From Moraxella sp. (GTDB lineage: Bacteria > Pseudomonadota > Gammaproteobacteria > Pseudomonadales > Moraxellaceae): 64,000 nt of DNA. This document shows positions 26,457 through 40,253 of this stretch, piece by piece. The translations under genes were made by a program, and so were the position numbers. A model generated the notes under the pieces. It was not told where the DNA came from. It saw nothing but the letters and a program-made list of their open reading frames with translations, and ran no database searches. Location of the stretch: the NCBI GenBank assembly GCA_030528385.1, contig JAUMYZ010000002.1:62001-126000 (forward strand), read 5' to 3'. How positions within the stretch are numbered: position 1 is the stretch's first letter; every line of letters starts with the position of its first letter.

Positions 26457-29400
26457 TTACTTTTTTTCTCTTAAATCAATGTTAATGCCCAATGAGCGAA
26501 TTTCTTTGGTTAATACATTGAACGATTCTGGCATACCAGGATTCATGTACTGTTCACCATCAACGATGTTTTTGTACATACGCGTACGCCCTTCCACATC
26601 GTCCGATTTGACGGTAAGCATTTCTTGTAAGGTATAAGTCGCACCATAAGCTTCAAGCGCCCAAACTTCCATCTCACCAAAACGCTGACCGCCAAACTGT
26701 GCTTTACCACCAAGTGGCTGCTGAGTAACCAAACTGTACGAGCCCGTTGAGCGCGCGTGCATTTTGTCATCAACCAAGTGGTTGAGTTTGAGCATATACA
26801 TATAGCCAACCGTTACAGGGCGGTCAAACTTTTTGCCTGTGCGTCCATCATACAGCGTTTGCTGACCTGTGGGCGATAAGCCTGCCAGTTTTAACAGCTC
26901 TTTAATTTGTGTTTCTTTGGCACCATCAAAGACCGCCGTCCCCATGGGCACGCCTTGGCGCAAATTGTTTGCCAATGCCAACAAATCTTCGTCAGACAAA
27001 CTGTCCAAATCCACCTGCTCGCCGCCAACTTGGTTATAAATCTTGTCCAAAAACGCTCTAAGCTCACCAACACTGGCTTGGGTGCGCAACATCTCATTGA
27101 TTTTGTCGCCCAAACCATGTGCCGCCATGCCCAAATGCGTCTCTAGCACCTGACCGATATTCATGCGCGAAGGCACGCCCAACGGATTGAGCACAATGTC
27201 AATGGGATTGCCTTTTTCGTCATAAGGCATGTCTTCAACAGGCATAATGCGCGAAACCACACCCTTATTACCGTGGCGACCCGCCATCTTGTCGCCTGGC
27301 TGAATGCGACGTTTGACCGCCAAATAGACCTTAACAATCTTTTGTACGCCATGCGCCAAGTCATCACCTGCGGTCAGTTTGCGTTTCTTTTCGGCATAAC
27401 GGTCATCAATTTCTTTTTGTTTGTCCGCCAAAAACTCTGCAATTTGCCCCAAACGTTCAGAGATTTCTTCTTCAATTGGCTGGATGTCAAACAAAGTCTG
27501 CAGTGGCAGGTTCTCCAAATCGCCTTCGGTCAACACAGTGCCCGCCTTAAACCCAGCACCACCACTGACCTTCTGACCCGACAACAAAGTCATCACTCGA
27601 CCACGTGCCGCTGCTTCAAAAATCACCAACTCTTCCTTTAAATCTTTGCGATAGTTGTCCAGCATCGCTTTTTCAATGGATTTGGCACGGCTGTCTTTTT
27701 CCAATCCATCGCGCGTAAACACTTGTACGTCAATGACTGTTCCTTTGGTTGATGATGGCACACGCAAAGACGTGTCTTTAACATCAGCAGCCTTTTCACC
27801 AAAGATGGCACGCAATAGCTTCTCTTCTGGGGTAAGCTGACTTTCACCTTTTGGCGTTACCTTACCCACCAAAATATCGCCTGCGTCCACTTCTGCCCCA
27901 ATGTAGACAATCCCTGCTTCGTCTAGGTTTGCCAGCGCAGCTTCGCCCACATTTGGAATGTCGCCTGTGATTTCTTCAGGCCCCAACTTGGTATCGCGAG
28001 CAATACAAGTCAGCTCTTGAATGTGAATGGTGGTAAAACGGTCTTCTTGCACCACGCGCTCAGAGAGCAAAATGGAATCTTCAAAGTTATAACCATTCCA
28101 CGGCATGAACGCCACACGCATATTTTGACCCAGCGCCAACTCGCCCAAGTCGGTAGAAGGCCCATCTGCCAAAATATCGCCTTTGGCAATCACATCGCCA
28201 GCATTGACGATGACACGTTGGTTGATACAGGTATTTTGGTTGGAACGCGTGTATTTAATCAGGTTATAAATATCAATGCCCGCTTCTCCCGCCAACATCT
28301 CATCTTCATTCACGCGCACAATGATACGACTGGCGTCCACTTCTTCAATGACGCCGCCACGCTCTGCCACCACACACACGCCACTGTCGCGCGCAACATT
28401 GCGTTCCATGCCAGTTCCAACCAAGGGTTTATCACTGCGCAAAGTAGGCACGGCTTGGCGTTGCATGTTTGAGCCCATCAAAGCACGGTTGGCGTCATCG
28501 TGCTCCAAAAACGGAATCAAGCTGGCCGCCACCGACACCACTTGGCGGGGTGATACGTCCATATGCGTTACTTTTTCAGGGCTCATGCGCACCGATTCGC
28601 CTTGATAACGCACCATAACCATCTCTTCGGTCAGCTCACCTTTATCGTTCATCGGTGAATCTGCCTGCGCAATGACCGTACCCACTTCTTCAATGGCAGA
28701 CATGTACTCAGTACCATCAGTTACTTTACCGTCCACCACACGGCGATAAGGCGTCTCCAAAAAACCGAACTTATTGGTCTTGGCAAACACTGCCAGTGAG
28801 TTAATCAAACCAATATTTGGACCTTCGGGCGTCTCAATCGGACACACACGACCATAATGAGTAGCGTGAACGTCGCGCACTTCAAAGCCTGCACGCTCAC
28901 GCGTCAAACCACCTGGCCCTAGGGCTGAGACACGGCGTTTGTGGGTAATTTCTGACAATGGGTTGTTTTGATCCATAAATTGCGACAACTGGCTTGAACC
29001 AAAAAATTCTTTGATAGACGCCACCACGGGTTTGGAATTAATCAAATCTTGGGGGGACAGACTGTCAGACTCAGCCGTTGTCAAACGCTCTTTTACAGCC
29101 CGCTCCACGCGCGCCAAACCAATGCGGAATTGATTTTCGGTCATCTCACCCACCGAGCGAATGCGGCGGTTACCCAAGTGGTCAATGTCATCTACCGTAC
29201 CGCGACCATCACGAATCTCAATCAACTCTTTTAACACATCAATGATGTCTTCTTTGGACAGCACACCTTGTTCGCGCTGCACTTCTATGTCATCTGTATC
29301 AATAAACTCACGACCCAGACGGCGATTAAATTTCATGCGCCCAACATTGGACAGGTCATAACGCTCATGACTAAAGAACATTGATTCAAACAGCTTTTCG

Positions 29401-30554
29401 GCGGTTTCTAAGGTTGGTGGCTCGCCTGGACGCATGACTTTATAAATTTCAATCAATGCTTCTTCGCGAGTTTTGACCACATCGGCACGCAAGGTATCTG
29501 CAATATAAGCACCGTGGTCAATGTCATTGGTAAACAAAATATTAAAATGTGCCACGCCTTTGTCAAGCAACTTAACCAATAATTCATGGTCAATCAACGT
29601 ATTGGCATAAGCAACCACGTCATCATTCACCACGATGTCTTCTGCCAAAACGCGCTCGTACAAATACTCGTCGGGCACGGCAAGTTTGGTGATGCCAGAT
29701 TGCTTGATTTCTTTGACGCGGCGGGCATTGATACGCTTGCCCTGCTCAACAATCACTTTACCATCAGCCGTAACGATGTCAAACTGCGCCATCTCACCAC
29801 TGAGTCGCTCAGCAATCAGCTCAATTTCAAAACCTTGCTCGCCCTTTGATACGTTGACGGTCTCAAAAAAGGTGTGCAAAATGTCTGTGGTTGACATACC
29901 AATGGCACGCAAAATAATCGTTGCCAGCAGTTTGCGACGGCGGTCAATACGCGCATAAACCAAATCTTTGATGTCAAATTCAAAATCCAACCACGAGCCA
30001 CGATAAGGAATGATACGCGCATGATAAAGCACTTTGCCGCTTGAGTGCTTGCCTTTGTCATGGTCAAAAAACACCCCTGGTGAACGATGTAATTGGGACA
30101 CAATGACGCGCTCTGTGCCGTTGATAATAAAGGTGCCATTTTTAGTCATCAGGGGAATCTCACCCATGTACACATTGCTTTCGCGAATGTCTTTGATGGC
30201 CACCTTACCGTCTTTATTGTCTTTGTCTTTGATGATAAGGCGAATTTTGACACGCAAAGGCGCAGCAAAGGTTGAACCACGCATGATACATTCACGCTCA
30301 TCAAACTCAGGCGCACCCAAATAATACTCAACAAACTGCAACTCTGCCCCACCAGCATGGCTTTGAATGGGAAAAATTGAAGTGAACGCCGCTTGCAAAC
30401 CAAAGTTTTTGCGCGCTTTGGGCTTGGTGTTTTTTTGCAAAAATTGCTCGTAAGAATCCGTTTGAATGGCGAGCAAATTTGGCACCTGCATCACATCTGG
30501 CAGCCTAGAAAAACTTTTGCGAATGCGTTTTTTTTCAGTATAAGAATATGCCAT
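26457..30554 (-). CDS. rpoB: RNA polymerase beta subunit
   Basis: A 1365-residue subunit forming the active-site cleft with beta'. The rifampicin region [21 protein letters not shown] and the following [14 protein letters not shown] are identical to sensitive E. coli at the usual resistance positions (Asp516, His526 and Ser531 equivalents), so rifampicin sensitivity is predicted. The C-terminal [14 protein letters not shown]-like segment ([17 protein letters not shown]) and [11 protein letters not shown] are intact. It is preceded by a 362-base gap with an attenuator. Confidence 0.99.
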   Translation of the reverse strand: MAYSYTEKKRIRKSFSRLPDVMQVPNLLAIQTDSYEQFLQKNTKPKARKNFGLQAAFTSIFPIQSHAGGAELQFVEYYLGAPEFDERECIMRGSTFAAPLRVKIRLIIKDKDNKDGKVAIKDIRESNVYMGEIPLMTKNGTFIINGTERVIVSQLHRSPGVFFDHDKGKHSSGKVLYHARIIPYRGSWLDFEFDIKDLVYARIDRRRKLLATIILRAIGMSTTDILHTFFETVNVSKGEQGFEIELIAERLSGEMAQFDIVTADGKVIVEQGKRINARRVKEIKQSGITKLAVPDEYLYERVLAEDIVVNDDVVAYANTLIDHELLVKLLDKGVAHFNILFTNDIDHGAYIADTLRADVVKTREEALIEIYKVMRPGEPPTLETAEKLFESMFFSHERYDLSNVGRMKFNRRLGREFIDTDDIEVQREQGVLSKEDIIDVLKELIEIRDGRGTVDDIDHLGNRRIRSVGEMTENQFRIGLARVERAVKERLTTAESDSLSPQDLINSKPVVASIKEFFGSSQLSQFMDQNNPLSEITHKRRVSALGPGGLTRERAGFEVRDVHATHYGRVCPIETPEGPNIGLINSLAVFAKTNKFGFLETPYRRVVDGKVTDGTEYMSAIEEVGTVIAQADSPMNDKGELTEEMVMVRYQGESVRMSPEKVTHMDVSPRQVVSVAASLIPFLEHDDANRALMGSNMQRQAVPTLRSDKPLVGTGMERNVARDSGVCVVAERGGVIEEVDASRIIVRVNEDEMLAGEAGIDIYNLIKYTRSNQNTCINQRVIVNAGDVIAKGDILADGPSTDLGELALGQNMRVAFMPWNGYNFEDSILLSERVVQEDRFTTIHIQELTCIARDTKLGPEEITGDIPNVGEAALANLDEAGIVYIGAEVDAGDILVGKVTPKGESQLTPEEKLLRAIFGEKAADVKDTSLRVPSSTKGTVIDVQVFTRDGLEKDSRAKSIEKAMLDNYRKDLKEELVIFEAAARGRVMTLLSGQKVSGGAGFKAGTVLTEGDLENLPLQTLFDIQPIEEEISERLGQIAEFLADKQKEIDDRYAEKKRKLTAGDDLAHGVQKIVKVYLAVKRRIQPGDKMAGRHGNKGVVSRIMPVEDMPYDEKGNPIDIVLNPLGVPSRMNIGQVLETHLGMAAHGLGDKINEMLRTQASVGELRAFLDKIYNQVGGEQVDLDSLSDEDLLALANNLRQGVPMGTAVFDGAKETQIKELLKLAGLSPTGQQTLYDGRTGKKFDRPVTVGYMYMLKLNHLVDDKMHARSTGSYSLVTQQPLGGKAQFGGQRFGEMEVWALEAYGATYTLQEMLTVKSDDVEGRTRMYKNIVDGEQYMNPGMPESFNVLTKEIRSLGINIDLREKK

Positions 30555-30916
30555 TAAGATTCCTTACATAAAAGCTAGAGAAACATCAAAGTGAAGTGAT
30601 GTTGTTGTTAAAACCATATTGACCAGAGCCAAAAACCCATGCAACTTTTTAAAAAAGCAAGGCGCGAAAAAACGCCAAATACCATGCGTATCTAGCTTAT
30701 TTGGATTTTTATCGTGTGGGTACTTTGCATAAGAAGCGTTTGTCCTTTTCAAAAGTGCGATATCAATAAACAACCATCTTTTGTCCTATACCACACAAAA
30801 GGTCAAATACCATATTATAATCAAAAAAGCCCAACAACGCAAGAACATCATTGGACTTTCTTGTAAACTCAAAACGGCAGCACTGGTGTGCTTAAGTCGC
30901 CATCGTATAAAGTGGC
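30555..30916 (-). other. rplL-rpoB intergenic region
   Basis: A 362-base gap without a credible gene. It holds the attenuator hairpin at 30821-30858 close to rplL and an A/T-rich rpoB leader with a small GGCG/CGCC hairpin near 30661-30677. No strong internal promoter was recognised. The position matches the partial terminator and RNase-processed region known between these genes in enterobacteria. Confidence 0.6.
30821..30858 (-). terminator. rplL-rpoB attenuator
   Basis: On the minus strand AAGTCCAA (30858-30851) pairs with TTGGGCTT (30834-30827, one G-U pair), followed by a T run at 30828-30823. It is placed to lower transcription of rpoBC relative to the ribosomal protein genes. Confidence 0.75.
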
Positions 30917-31285
30917 TTATTTAAGCTCAACGCTTGCACCAGCTTCTTCAAGTTTCTTCTTAAGCTCTTCAGCTTCAGCTTTGGTTGCACCTTCTTTAAG
31001 AGTTTGTGGCGCACCTTCAACCAAATCTTTGGCTTCTTTTAGACCCAGACCAGTAACTTCGCGCACCACTTTAATGACAGCAACTTTCTTATCGCCAGCG
31101 CCAGTCAATACCACGTCAAAGTCGTCTTTTTCTTCAGCAACAGGCGCATCGCCAGCAGCCACAGGAGCAGCCAAGGCAGCAGCAGACACACCAAACTTCT
31201 CTTCCATCGCAGAGATAAGCTCAACAATTTCCATCACTGATTTTTCTGCGATTGCGTCTAGGATTTGTTCATTTGTTAATGACAT
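30917..31285 (-). CDS. rplL: 50S ribosomal protein L7/L12
   Basis: A 122-residue stalk protein. The N-terminal dimerisation part is [33 protein letters not shown], then an Ala-rich hinge, and the C-terminal factor-binding domain has [27 protein letters not shown]. It lies 48 bases after rplJ in the same operon. Confidence 0.98.
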   Translation of the reverse strand: MSLTNEQILDAIAEKSVMEIVELISAMEEKFGVSAAALAAPVAAGDAPVAEEKDDFDVVLTGAGDKKVAVIKVVREVTGLGLKEAKDLVEGAPQTLKEGATKAEAEELKKKLEEAGASVELK

Positions 31286-31333
31286 AGCAATTATTCCTAT
31301 AAAAAAATATTAAAAATAAAACAGGTTAAATAA

Positions 31334-31837
31334 TTAAGCCGCTTCTTCTTGCAACTTATCACGAAGTGCAGCCAAAGTACGGGCAAGTTTGCCTGCTGCT
31401 GCTTCTTTCATGGTACCCATCAAACGTGCAATGGCTTCGTCATAAGTAGGTAAGGTTGCAAGTTTATCAATGGATTTTGCATCAATAAATTCGCCTTCAA
31501 AAGCTGCGCCTTTGATTTCAAACTTGTCGTTGCCCTTTGCAAATTCTTTGAACAAACGGGCTGCTGCACCTGGGTGTTCGTTTGAAAATGCAATCAAAGT
31601 TGGACCAACGAAAACATCATTCATGCAAGCAAATTCGGTGTCTTGCAACGCACGACGCAACAAAGTGTTACGTACAATGCGCATATCAACACCTGCTGCA
31701 CGAGCTGACTTACGAAGTTCGGTCATCTGTGCCACTGTAACGCCACGAGAATCGGCAACTACAGCAGAGAGCGCACCTTTGGCGACTTCATTGACTTCAG
31801 CAACAATTGCTTGTTTGTCTTGAAGGTTTAGTGCCAT
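31334..31837 (-). CDS. rplJ: 50S ribosomal protein L10
   Basis: A 167-residue stalk base protein that anchors L7/L12 dimers to 23S rRNA. Matching segments are [26 protein letters not shown] and [13 protein letters not shown]. It follows a long untranslated leader that probably binds L10-L12 for feedback control. The C-terminal helix has the L7/L12-binding pattern [12 protein letters not shown]. Confidence 0.98.
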   Translation of the reverse strand: MALNLQDKQAIVAEVNEVAKGALSAVVADSRGVTVAQMTELRKSARAAGVDMRIVRNTLLRRALQDTEFACMNDVFVGPTLIAFSNEHPGAAARLFKEFAKGNDKFEIKGAAFEGEFIDAKSIDKLATLPTYDEAIARLMGTMKEAAAGKLARTLAALRDKLQEEAA

Positions 31838-32076
31838 GGGTTGTCTCCATATTTATTGTTTAACACAATAAGCAAATTTTACAAATTATTTAATTGCTTA
31901 AATAAATTGCACCAGTATTACGGCGACTTGTATTTGTCTTACCGTCTGCGTAGGCTTATGATTTTACTCATAATTTATATTGCTACTTGATGACAATTAA
32001 CAATACCTACGGTCTTAGACAGCACAACCCGTGTGCTGAACTAATGGTTATTATATGCCAGCCTATTTATAACAGA
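31838..32076 (-). promoter_or_regulatory. L10 leader of rplJL mRNA
   Basis: The roughly 240 transcribed bases between the promoter and the rplJ start hold no gene but several local inverted segments (for example CAGCACACGGGTTGTGCTG around 32011-32029 on the minus strand). Size and place match the r-protein leaders bound by L10-(L12)4 to repress translation. The assignment rests on position and length, not on a checked consensus. Confidence 0.6.
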
Positions 32077-32081
32077 CCAGC

Positions 32082-32109
32082 ATTATAAGCGAAAAACCAT
32101 AAAAATCAA
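32082..32109 (-). promoter_or_regulatory. Promoter of rplJL-rpoBC
   Basis: On the minus strand TTGATT (32109-32104) and TATAAT (32087-32082) are 16 bases apart. The -10 is a perfect consensus. The -35 lies inside the 3' arm of the rplA terminator. Confidence 0.8.
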
Positions 32110-32125
32110 GTTATTTTTGATTTTT
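32101..32125 (-). terminator. Terminator after rplKA
   Basis: A perfect nine-bp stem, AAAAATCAA with TTGATTTTT, joins 32125-32117 to 32109-32101 on the minus strand. It has a 7-base loop and a T-rich tail, eleven bases after the rplA stop. The stem is all but GC-free, so termination may be partial. Confidence 0.65.
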
Positions 32126-32135
32126 CGCTTGTATT

Positions 32136-32840
32136 TTAGGATTTATTGGCGCGATGTGGCACTGGGTCAATGGCAATACCAGGTCCCATTGTGCTTGACA
32201 AAGTAATCTTTTTGATATAGATACCTTTTGACGTCGCAGGTTTGGCGCGTTTTAGGTCATTTAGCAGCGCGGTGGCATTTTGTTCAATTTGCTCACCAGT
32301 AAAACCAATCTGACCGATAGACGCATGAATGATGCCCGATTTGTCCACACGGTACTGTGCCTGACCTGCTTTGGTGTTTTTTACTGCTGTTGCCACATCA
32401 GCCGTTACTGTGCCCACTTTTGGGTTTGGCATAAGACCACGCGGACCCAAGATGGTACCCAACTGACCCACCACACGCATGGCATCAGGAGAAGCAATCA
32501 CCACATCAAAGTCCAAATTACCCGCTTTGATACTCTCTGCCAAATCTTCAAAACCCACCACATCTGCACCCGCTTCTTTGGCAGCATCGGCAGCGGCGCC
32601 TTGGGCGAATACTGCCACACGCTTGGTCTTGCCAGTGCCTGCAGGCAAGTTAGTCGCACCACGCACCACTTGGTCGGATTTACGTGGGTCTACACCCAGA
32701 TTGATGGCGATGTCAATTGATTCTGTAAATTTTGCTGGTGGCAAGCTGTTTAAAATCGCTACCGCCTCTTCAATGGTGTACAGTTTGCTATTATCAACTT
32801 GCTCATTGATAAGTTTTTGGCGTTTGGTTAGCTTAGCCAT
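32136..32840 (-). CDS. rplA: 50S ribosomal protein L1
   Basis: A 234-residue protein of the L1 stalk, binding 23S rRNA and, in other bacteria, its own mRNA as repressor. Matching motifs are [31 protein letters not shown] and [15 protein letters not shown]. The start overlaps the rplK stop by one base (TAATG), showing coupling. Confidence 0.98.
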   Translation of the reverse strand: MAKLTKRQKLINEQVDNSKLYTIEEAVAILNSLPPAKFTESIDIAINLGVDPRKSDQVVRGATNLPAGTGKTKRVAVFAQGAAADAAKEAGADVVGFEDLAESIKAGNLDFDVVIASPDAMRVVGQLGTILGPRGLMPNPKVGTVTADVATAVKNTKAGQAQYRVDKSGIIHASIGQIGFTGEQIEQNATALLNDLKRAKPATSKGIYIKKITLSSTMGPGIAIDPVPHRANKS

Positions 32841-33271
32841 TATACACCCTCCACATTAAGACCCATTGAACGCGCTGTGCCAGCCACTGTGCGCACTGCT
32901 GCTTCAAGGTCAGCAGCCGTCAAGTCTGCTTCTTTGGTTTTGACAATTTCTTCTAGTTGTGCGCGAGTTACGGTGCCAACTTTATTTTTGTTTGGCACGC
33001 TTGAGCCTTTGCTGATACCAACCGCCTTGCGTAGCAACACTGCCGCTGGTGGTGATTTCATGATAAATGTAAAGGATTTATCACTAAACACAGTAATCAC
33101 CACAGGCACTGGCAAGCCTGGCTCCATATTGGCAGATGCGGCGTTAAATTCTTTACAGAACGCCATAATGTTCACGCCTTTTTGACCCAAAGCAGGACCA
33201 ATCGGTGGTGAAGGGTTTGCCTTGCCAGCAGGCACTTGTAGTTTGATGTAACCATCAATCTTTTTTGCCAT
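32840..33271 (-). CDS. rplK: 50S ribosomal protein L11
   Basis: A 143-residue protein of the GTPase-associated centre. [27 protein letters not shown] and the thiostrepton-region prolines are intact. It is coupled to rplA. A 98-base gap separates it from nusG; no strong promoter was recognised there. Confidence 0.98.
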   Translation of the reverse strand: MAKKIDGYIKLQVPAGKANPSPPIGPALGQKGVNIMAFCKEFNAASANMEPGLPVPVVITVFSDKSFTFIMKSPPAAVLLRKAVGISKGSSVPNKNKVGTVTRAQLEEIVKTKEADLTAADLEAAVRTVAGTARSMGLNVEGV

Positions 33272-33369
33272 GAAAATCTCTCCAATGGTGGGTAATAACG
33301 CCGAAAACAGCTCCCCAAAATAACAAATTAGTAACTATCACTAACCCAAAAAGCGCTATTGTACAACAG

Positions 33370-33900
33370 CTAAATAATTTTTTCAACTTTGGCGAATTCA
33401 AGCTCAACTTCGGTGGGGCGGCTAAACACGCTCACCGTCAAATACAACTTGGACTTGTCATAATCCACTTTTTTGACCAAACCTTTAAAATCGGTAAACG
33501 GTCCATCAATGATAAGCACTTCTTCGCCAGGCTCAAACAAGGTCTTGGGACGCGGCGCTTCATTGCCTTTGTTTAAGCGATTTAAAATGCGGTCAGCTTC
33601 GGCTTGGGTGATTGGCGCGGGGTTTTCTGGCGTGCCGCCAACAAAACCAGTGATGTTGGGGCATTCTTTGACCACGTGCCAAGTGTCTTCGCGCATTTGC
33701 ATATTGATAAGCACATAGCCAGGAAACAACTTGTGTTCAACCGTGCGCTTTTTGCCTTCACGCATTTCAATCACTTCTTCGGTTGGCACCAGCACATCGC
33801 CAAAATATTCACCAAGCCCACTGCGCTTAATCCGCTCAATCAATGAGCGCTGAACTTGTTTTTCGTACCCTGAAAATGCCTGAATGATATACCAACGCAT
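33370..33900 (-). CDS. nusG: Transcription elongation/antitermination factor NusG
   Basis: A 176-residue factor. The NGN domain opens MRWYIIQAFSGYEKQVQRSL and includes FPGYVLINM; the C-terminal KOW domain has FEPGEEVLIIDGPFTDFKGLV. NusG links RNA polymerase to Rho or to ribosomes. The start at 33900 (MRWY) is chosen over an upstream ATG because a GGAAAAAGAG ribosome-site region precedes it and it matches the family length. It follows secE by 14 bases. Confidence 0.98.
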   Translation of the reverse strand: MRWYIIQAFSGYEKQVQRSLIERIKRSGLGEYFGDVLVPTEEVIEMREGKKRTVEHKLFPGYVLINMQMREDTWHVVKECPNITGFVGGTPENPAPITQAEADRILNRLNKGNEAPRPKTLFEPGEEVLIIDGPFTDFKGLVKKVDYDKSKLYLTVSVFSRPTEVELEFAKVEKII

Positions 33901-33914
33901 CGCTCTTTTTCCAA

Positions 33915-34412
33915 TCAATGTAAAATAAAACCAAGCAGATAATTAAATAAATTATCAACCAGCCAAATAAAAAAGCCAACAATCACCATCACCACAATCA
34001 CCTGCCATGTGTAGCGCAAAGTTTCATTTTTGCTAGGCCAAGTAACGCGGCGCAATTCAATGCCTGCATCCTTTAATAAAGTTTTAAAGGCAGAACCTTG
34101 ATGGGTAAATGCCAGACACACCAGCGCCACCACCACCAAAACAACCGTGATGGCAAATTGAGTCAAGCTGTTGCTGGCAGGCGCCCAGTATTTGGGCAAA
34201 TATTGAGAGATAAGGGTTGAGCTGATAAGCGCCACAATGGCAATCAACCACAAAACCAAGTCTTTTGTTGAACGCTTTTTGGCAACTTCAACCACATTTT
34301 CTTCGGAAATGACAACCGCTTTATGCTTATCCAACATACTTCGAGCCAAAGCCTTTGCATCAGATAATTTATTTTCCAAGTTGTCTTTTTGATTATCTTT
34401 ATTATCACTCAT
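33915..34412 (-). CDS. secE: Preprotein translocase subunit SecE
   Basis: A 165-residue inner-membrane protein with a charged, lysine-rich N-terminus and three hydrophobic helices (about residues 50-75, 85-108, 137-165), the E. coli-type layout. The conserved amphipathic segment RRVTWPSKNETLRYTWQV is present. SecE clamps SecY in the export channel. It lies just after tRNA-Trp and is co-transcribed with nusG. Confidence 0.96.
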   Translation of the reverse strand: MSDNKDNQKDNLENKLSDAKALARSMLDKHKAVVISEENVVEVAKKRSTKDLVLWLIAIVALISSTLISQYLPKYWAPASNSLTQFAITVVLVVVALVCLAFTHQGSAFKTLLKDAGIELRRVTWPSKNETLRYTWQVIVVMVIVGFFIWLVDNLFNYLLGFILH

Positions 34413-34484
34413 GCAGAAGTCTGCCTTGGATTAACCAATAATTAGGATTAAAGGGAAATGGTAACGATACTGATGGTATAGAGA

Positions 34485-34560
34485 TGGCAGGCGACGAGGG
34501 ACTCGAACCCCCAACCTGCGGATTTGGAGTCCGCTGCTCTACCAATTGAGCCAGTCGCCT
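34485..34560 (-). tRNA. trnW: tRNA-Trp (anticodon CCA)
   Basis: A 76-base cloverleaf on the minus strand. The acceptor arms AGGCGAC and GTCGCCT are complementary. The D-arm is GCTC..GAGC, the anticodon stem-loop is CGGACTCCAAATCCG with CCA at the centre, and the T-arm is GGGGGTTCGAGTCCCTC. The terminal CCA is encoded. The tRNA-Trp-secE-nusG order is common in Proteobacteria. Confidence 0.98.
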
Positions 34561-34578
34561 AGGTTGTTAAGTGTGCTA

Positions 34579-34606
34579 ATTATACCGATAATTTTTCTAA
34601 ATGCAA
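34579..34606 (-). promoter_or_regulatory. Promoter of tRNA-Trp-secE-nusG
   Basis: On the minus strand TTGCAT (34606-34601) and a perfect TATAAT (34584-34579) are 16 bases apart, ending about 19 bases before the tRNA. Confidence 0.85.
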
Positions 34607-34687
34607 GCATTTTTTTAACTTTATTGCTGACTTTTCTTTGTTAAACATTGATGTTAAGATATTGGCGTTTACTTTTGGAGAATCCTA

Positions 34688-35161
34688 ATGAAAAGCATCA
34701 CACAACTGGCTTTGGGGCTGCTGTTTTTGTCTTTGATGGCTTGTACAAGTTTGCCAGACGCCAAACAAACCCCAACAACCAACAACAAAACCACCATCAT
34801 CGCCAGCAATTATGGTCATCAAGAAACCATTGAGCGCCTACAAGACGCCATTCAAAGCAAGGGCATGACGGTGTTTTCGTTGATTGACCATCAAGCAGCC
34901 GCCAAACAACAAGGCTTACAAATGCAACCTGCCACAGTCATCATCTACGGCAACCCCAAAGCTGGCACGCCATTGATGGTCAAAGACCCGGCCTTTGCGC
35001 TTAGCTTGCCGCTAAAAGTCTTGGTTACCAAGATTGACGGACAGGTGAGCGTTGCGTATACGCCCAGCGATGTGCTGATTAAAGGCACAAACATTGAGCC
35101 CAGCGACGTCGCCAACACTTTGGTCAACGCCGAAAAACTCATTCAAGCGACCATCAAATAA
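34688..35161 (+). CDS. DUF302 domain lipoprotein
   Basis: A 157-residue lipoprotein with signal MKSITQLALGLLFLSLMAC (lipobox LMAC). The mature domain matches DUF302: ETIERLQDAIQSKGMTVFSLIDHQAAAKQQGL, then TVIIYGNPKAGTPLM and LPLKVLVTKIDGQVSVAYTP. The function is unknown; the fold is a compact alpha/beta sandwich. GGAG lies before the ATG. It is divergent from tRNA-Trp and convergent with the EamA gene. Confidence 0.88.
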   Translation: MKSITQLALGLLFLSLMACTSLPDAKQTPTTNNKTTIIASNYGHQETIERLQDAIQSKGMTVFSLIDHQAAAKQQGLQMQPATVIIYGNPKAGTPLMVKDPAFALSLPLKVLVTKIDGQVSVAYTPSDVLIKGTNIEPSDVANTLVNAEKLIQATIK

Positions 35162-35185
35162 CGCTAACGACGTCGGTGGTGTCGC

Positions 35186-38162
<2,977 letters not shown>

Positions 38163-38305
38163 TTAAATGATAAGGGGCAGACCATCGTGCCCAAAAACTG
38201 ACAAAAATTTTGCAAGATTTTACAGGCTAAATCGCAAAAAAACAAATACTTATCACAATTGTGCGTGCTATAATTTATGGCAGCTTTGTTCACTTAAGGA
38301 AATTT

Positions 38306-38856
38306 ATGAAGTCAACCACTTTGCTTGTCATGTTTGGCGCAACACTTGGTTTGGTTGCTTGCGGCAGTGGCAGCGACAGTACTGCACCCACACCAATGGT
38401 TACACCACAAAACGCCAATCCAGCACCAAAACCTGCCATTGGTGGCAACATCACCCCAAACCACAAAGACAACAGCGTCGCCAAAGCAAACACCAGTTCT
38501 GCCACAACAGACAACATCAATCGCGTGGTGATTGACGGCAAAACCATTGACTTCATACCAGCAGGCTTGAGTGCACAATACATCAACATCAGCGCTAACA
38601 ATATGACGCGCGTTGGCGGCAGCTCTGCACTCAGTTATACCCGTTTTGGCTACACCAAAGAAGGCAGAAGCGGACAAATCAGCACCGGCACCCCCACTTA
38701 TTCGCCCAAGGTCAATTGACCACCCAAATGCCCACCACAGAAACTGCCATCCACAAAGGCTATGCCACACACATTAAACAAGGCAACATCGCCGTTGGTC
38801 AATCTGAATTTAGCGTAGATTATGGCAAAAAAATAAACAAAACTTGGACAAGGTAG
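38306..38856 (+). pseudogene. Frameshifted, truncated Slam-dependent-type surface lipoprotein
   Basis: ATG 38306 (after AAGGAAA) opens a lipoprotein signal MKSTTLLVMFGATLGLVACG, then a Thr/Pro/Asn-rich linker and a domain with INRVVIDGKTIDFIPAG and ALSYTRFGYTKEGRSGQ. The frame stops at 38719. The expected continuation (QLTTQMPTTETAIHKGYATHI..GQSEFSVDYGKKINKTW) is in another frame and stops at 38856. A one-base loss near 38700 explains this. The C-terminal piece resembles the TbpB/fHbp-like small barrel of Slam-exported lipoproteins but is too short, so it is both shifted and truncated. Confidence 0.7.
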
Positions 38857-38878
38857 CAACTCACTTGCTGCCTTTTTT
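38852..38878 (+). terminator. Terminator after the lipoprotein remnant
   Basis: An eight-bp stem, GGTAGCAA (38852-38859) with TTGCTGCC (38865-38872, one G-T pair), a CTCAC loop and TTTTTT. Confidence 0.8.
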
Positions 38879-38882
38879 ATTT

Positions 38883-40253
38883 ATGGCAAAATACACAATT
38901 TTATTTTTGTATCTTTGGCAAGCGTCATTGGCACTTGCCAGCGACAGCTTAGACAGTCTTGAACAACGCCAAGAACAACGCTGGCAGCCCCAGTAGCTAT
39001 TTACACATGGTAACCAAGAACATTTGCCACACTTCTTCGCTCAGCAGCTGCTTGACAATCCCCAATTTTGGAACAATTACTGGACAATGCCCCTGACACT
39101 CACAACACAGATGCGGTGCGTATTTTGTTGCCCATTTATCAACAATCCAAATACCAAGACGAAATCTTGCTCATGTACGCACAATCCACTTTGGTAAATA
39201 CCAACCAGCAACATAAGCAAGCCATTGAATTATATAGACAAATCATTGCAAAACGTCCTGAGCTCACTCCCATGCACTTTCAGTTGGCGTTTTTGTTGTC
39301 GGCAGACAAACAATGCGAAGCCGCCAAACACCAACTGGACAAAATCCATCGCGAACGTGATTTACCTGACCACGTCGCTCAACAAATCCATCAAGCCCAT
39401 CAGTGGATAAAGCAACAACAGCGCTGGAGCGTACAAACACGCTTGCGTTATCTGCACGACAAAACGTCAACCAAGCCCCCACCACACAAAAGGCGGGCTG
39501 GACACCGCCACAACCACAAACAGCGCAAGGGCTGGCTTATTATCTTTTGTTAAATAAAATCACCCCCATATCCAACAACTGGGCAATACGTCACCAAAAC
39601 GCCCTTGATGGCAAAAGCTACAACAAACACGATTATGACGACATCAATGCGCAGTTTGAATTAGGCATTAAGCACCAAAATGCGCAACAAGAATGGTTCA
39701 TCAGCCCCACTTATGCACGGCATTGGTTTGCAGGTAAGTCGTATTCACGCAGCATTGGCGTGCGCGGACAACACATCAACAGACCATCACCCCATTGGCA
39801 GCATTTTGTTTCTGCCAAATACAGCCACAAAAAAACACGACCAACGGCACTTTTTGGACGGTCATACCTTTGGCGCGTCAGCGTCTGCCATTTATGCCAC
39901 TTTAGCAAGGCGTCTTGGCTGATGGTATGGACGCCCAAAAAGTCCACATCAAAGACACCAGTGAGCACCACAAACGCGCTGGCATATGGGCTGGCTGGGA
40001 AAAAGATGGCAACAAGACTTGTCTGTCGCCACCCATGCAGGCGCCGCCAAAAGAAACCACGCTTATCCTGACGTTTTTCAACTTGTTCGCAAAGACACAG
40101 AATATTTTGCACAAGTCAATGTATGGCACAGAGCCGCGCATTGGCAAGGACTGACGCCAAGACTGGTTTGGACGTGGCAACGCACAGACAGCAACCACTT
40201 CGCACAGCCACCACAAACACCATGTCTTTGTGGAAGTTGGCAAGATATTTTAG
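38883..40253 (+). pseudogene. Slam (surface lipoprotein assembly modulator, DUF560) remnant
   Basis: Reassembling frames gives a Slam-like protein. It has a signal peptide (MAKYTILFLYLWQASLALA), then a TAG at 38994-38996, an N-terminal TPR-like part (VRILLPIYQQ, AIELYRQIIAKRPELTPMHFQLAFLL), and barrel segments QTAQGLAYYLLL, TYARHWFAGKSYSRSIGVRG, HHKRAGIWAGW, VNVWHRAAHWQGLTPRLVWTWQRTDSNH and the end HHVFVEVGKIF. At least six frame changes (near 39068, 39460, 39833, 39910, 40015, 40200) and one nonsense codon destroy it. Slam is an outer-membrane barrel that exports lipoproteins to the surface. This copy cannot work. Confidence 0.82.
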
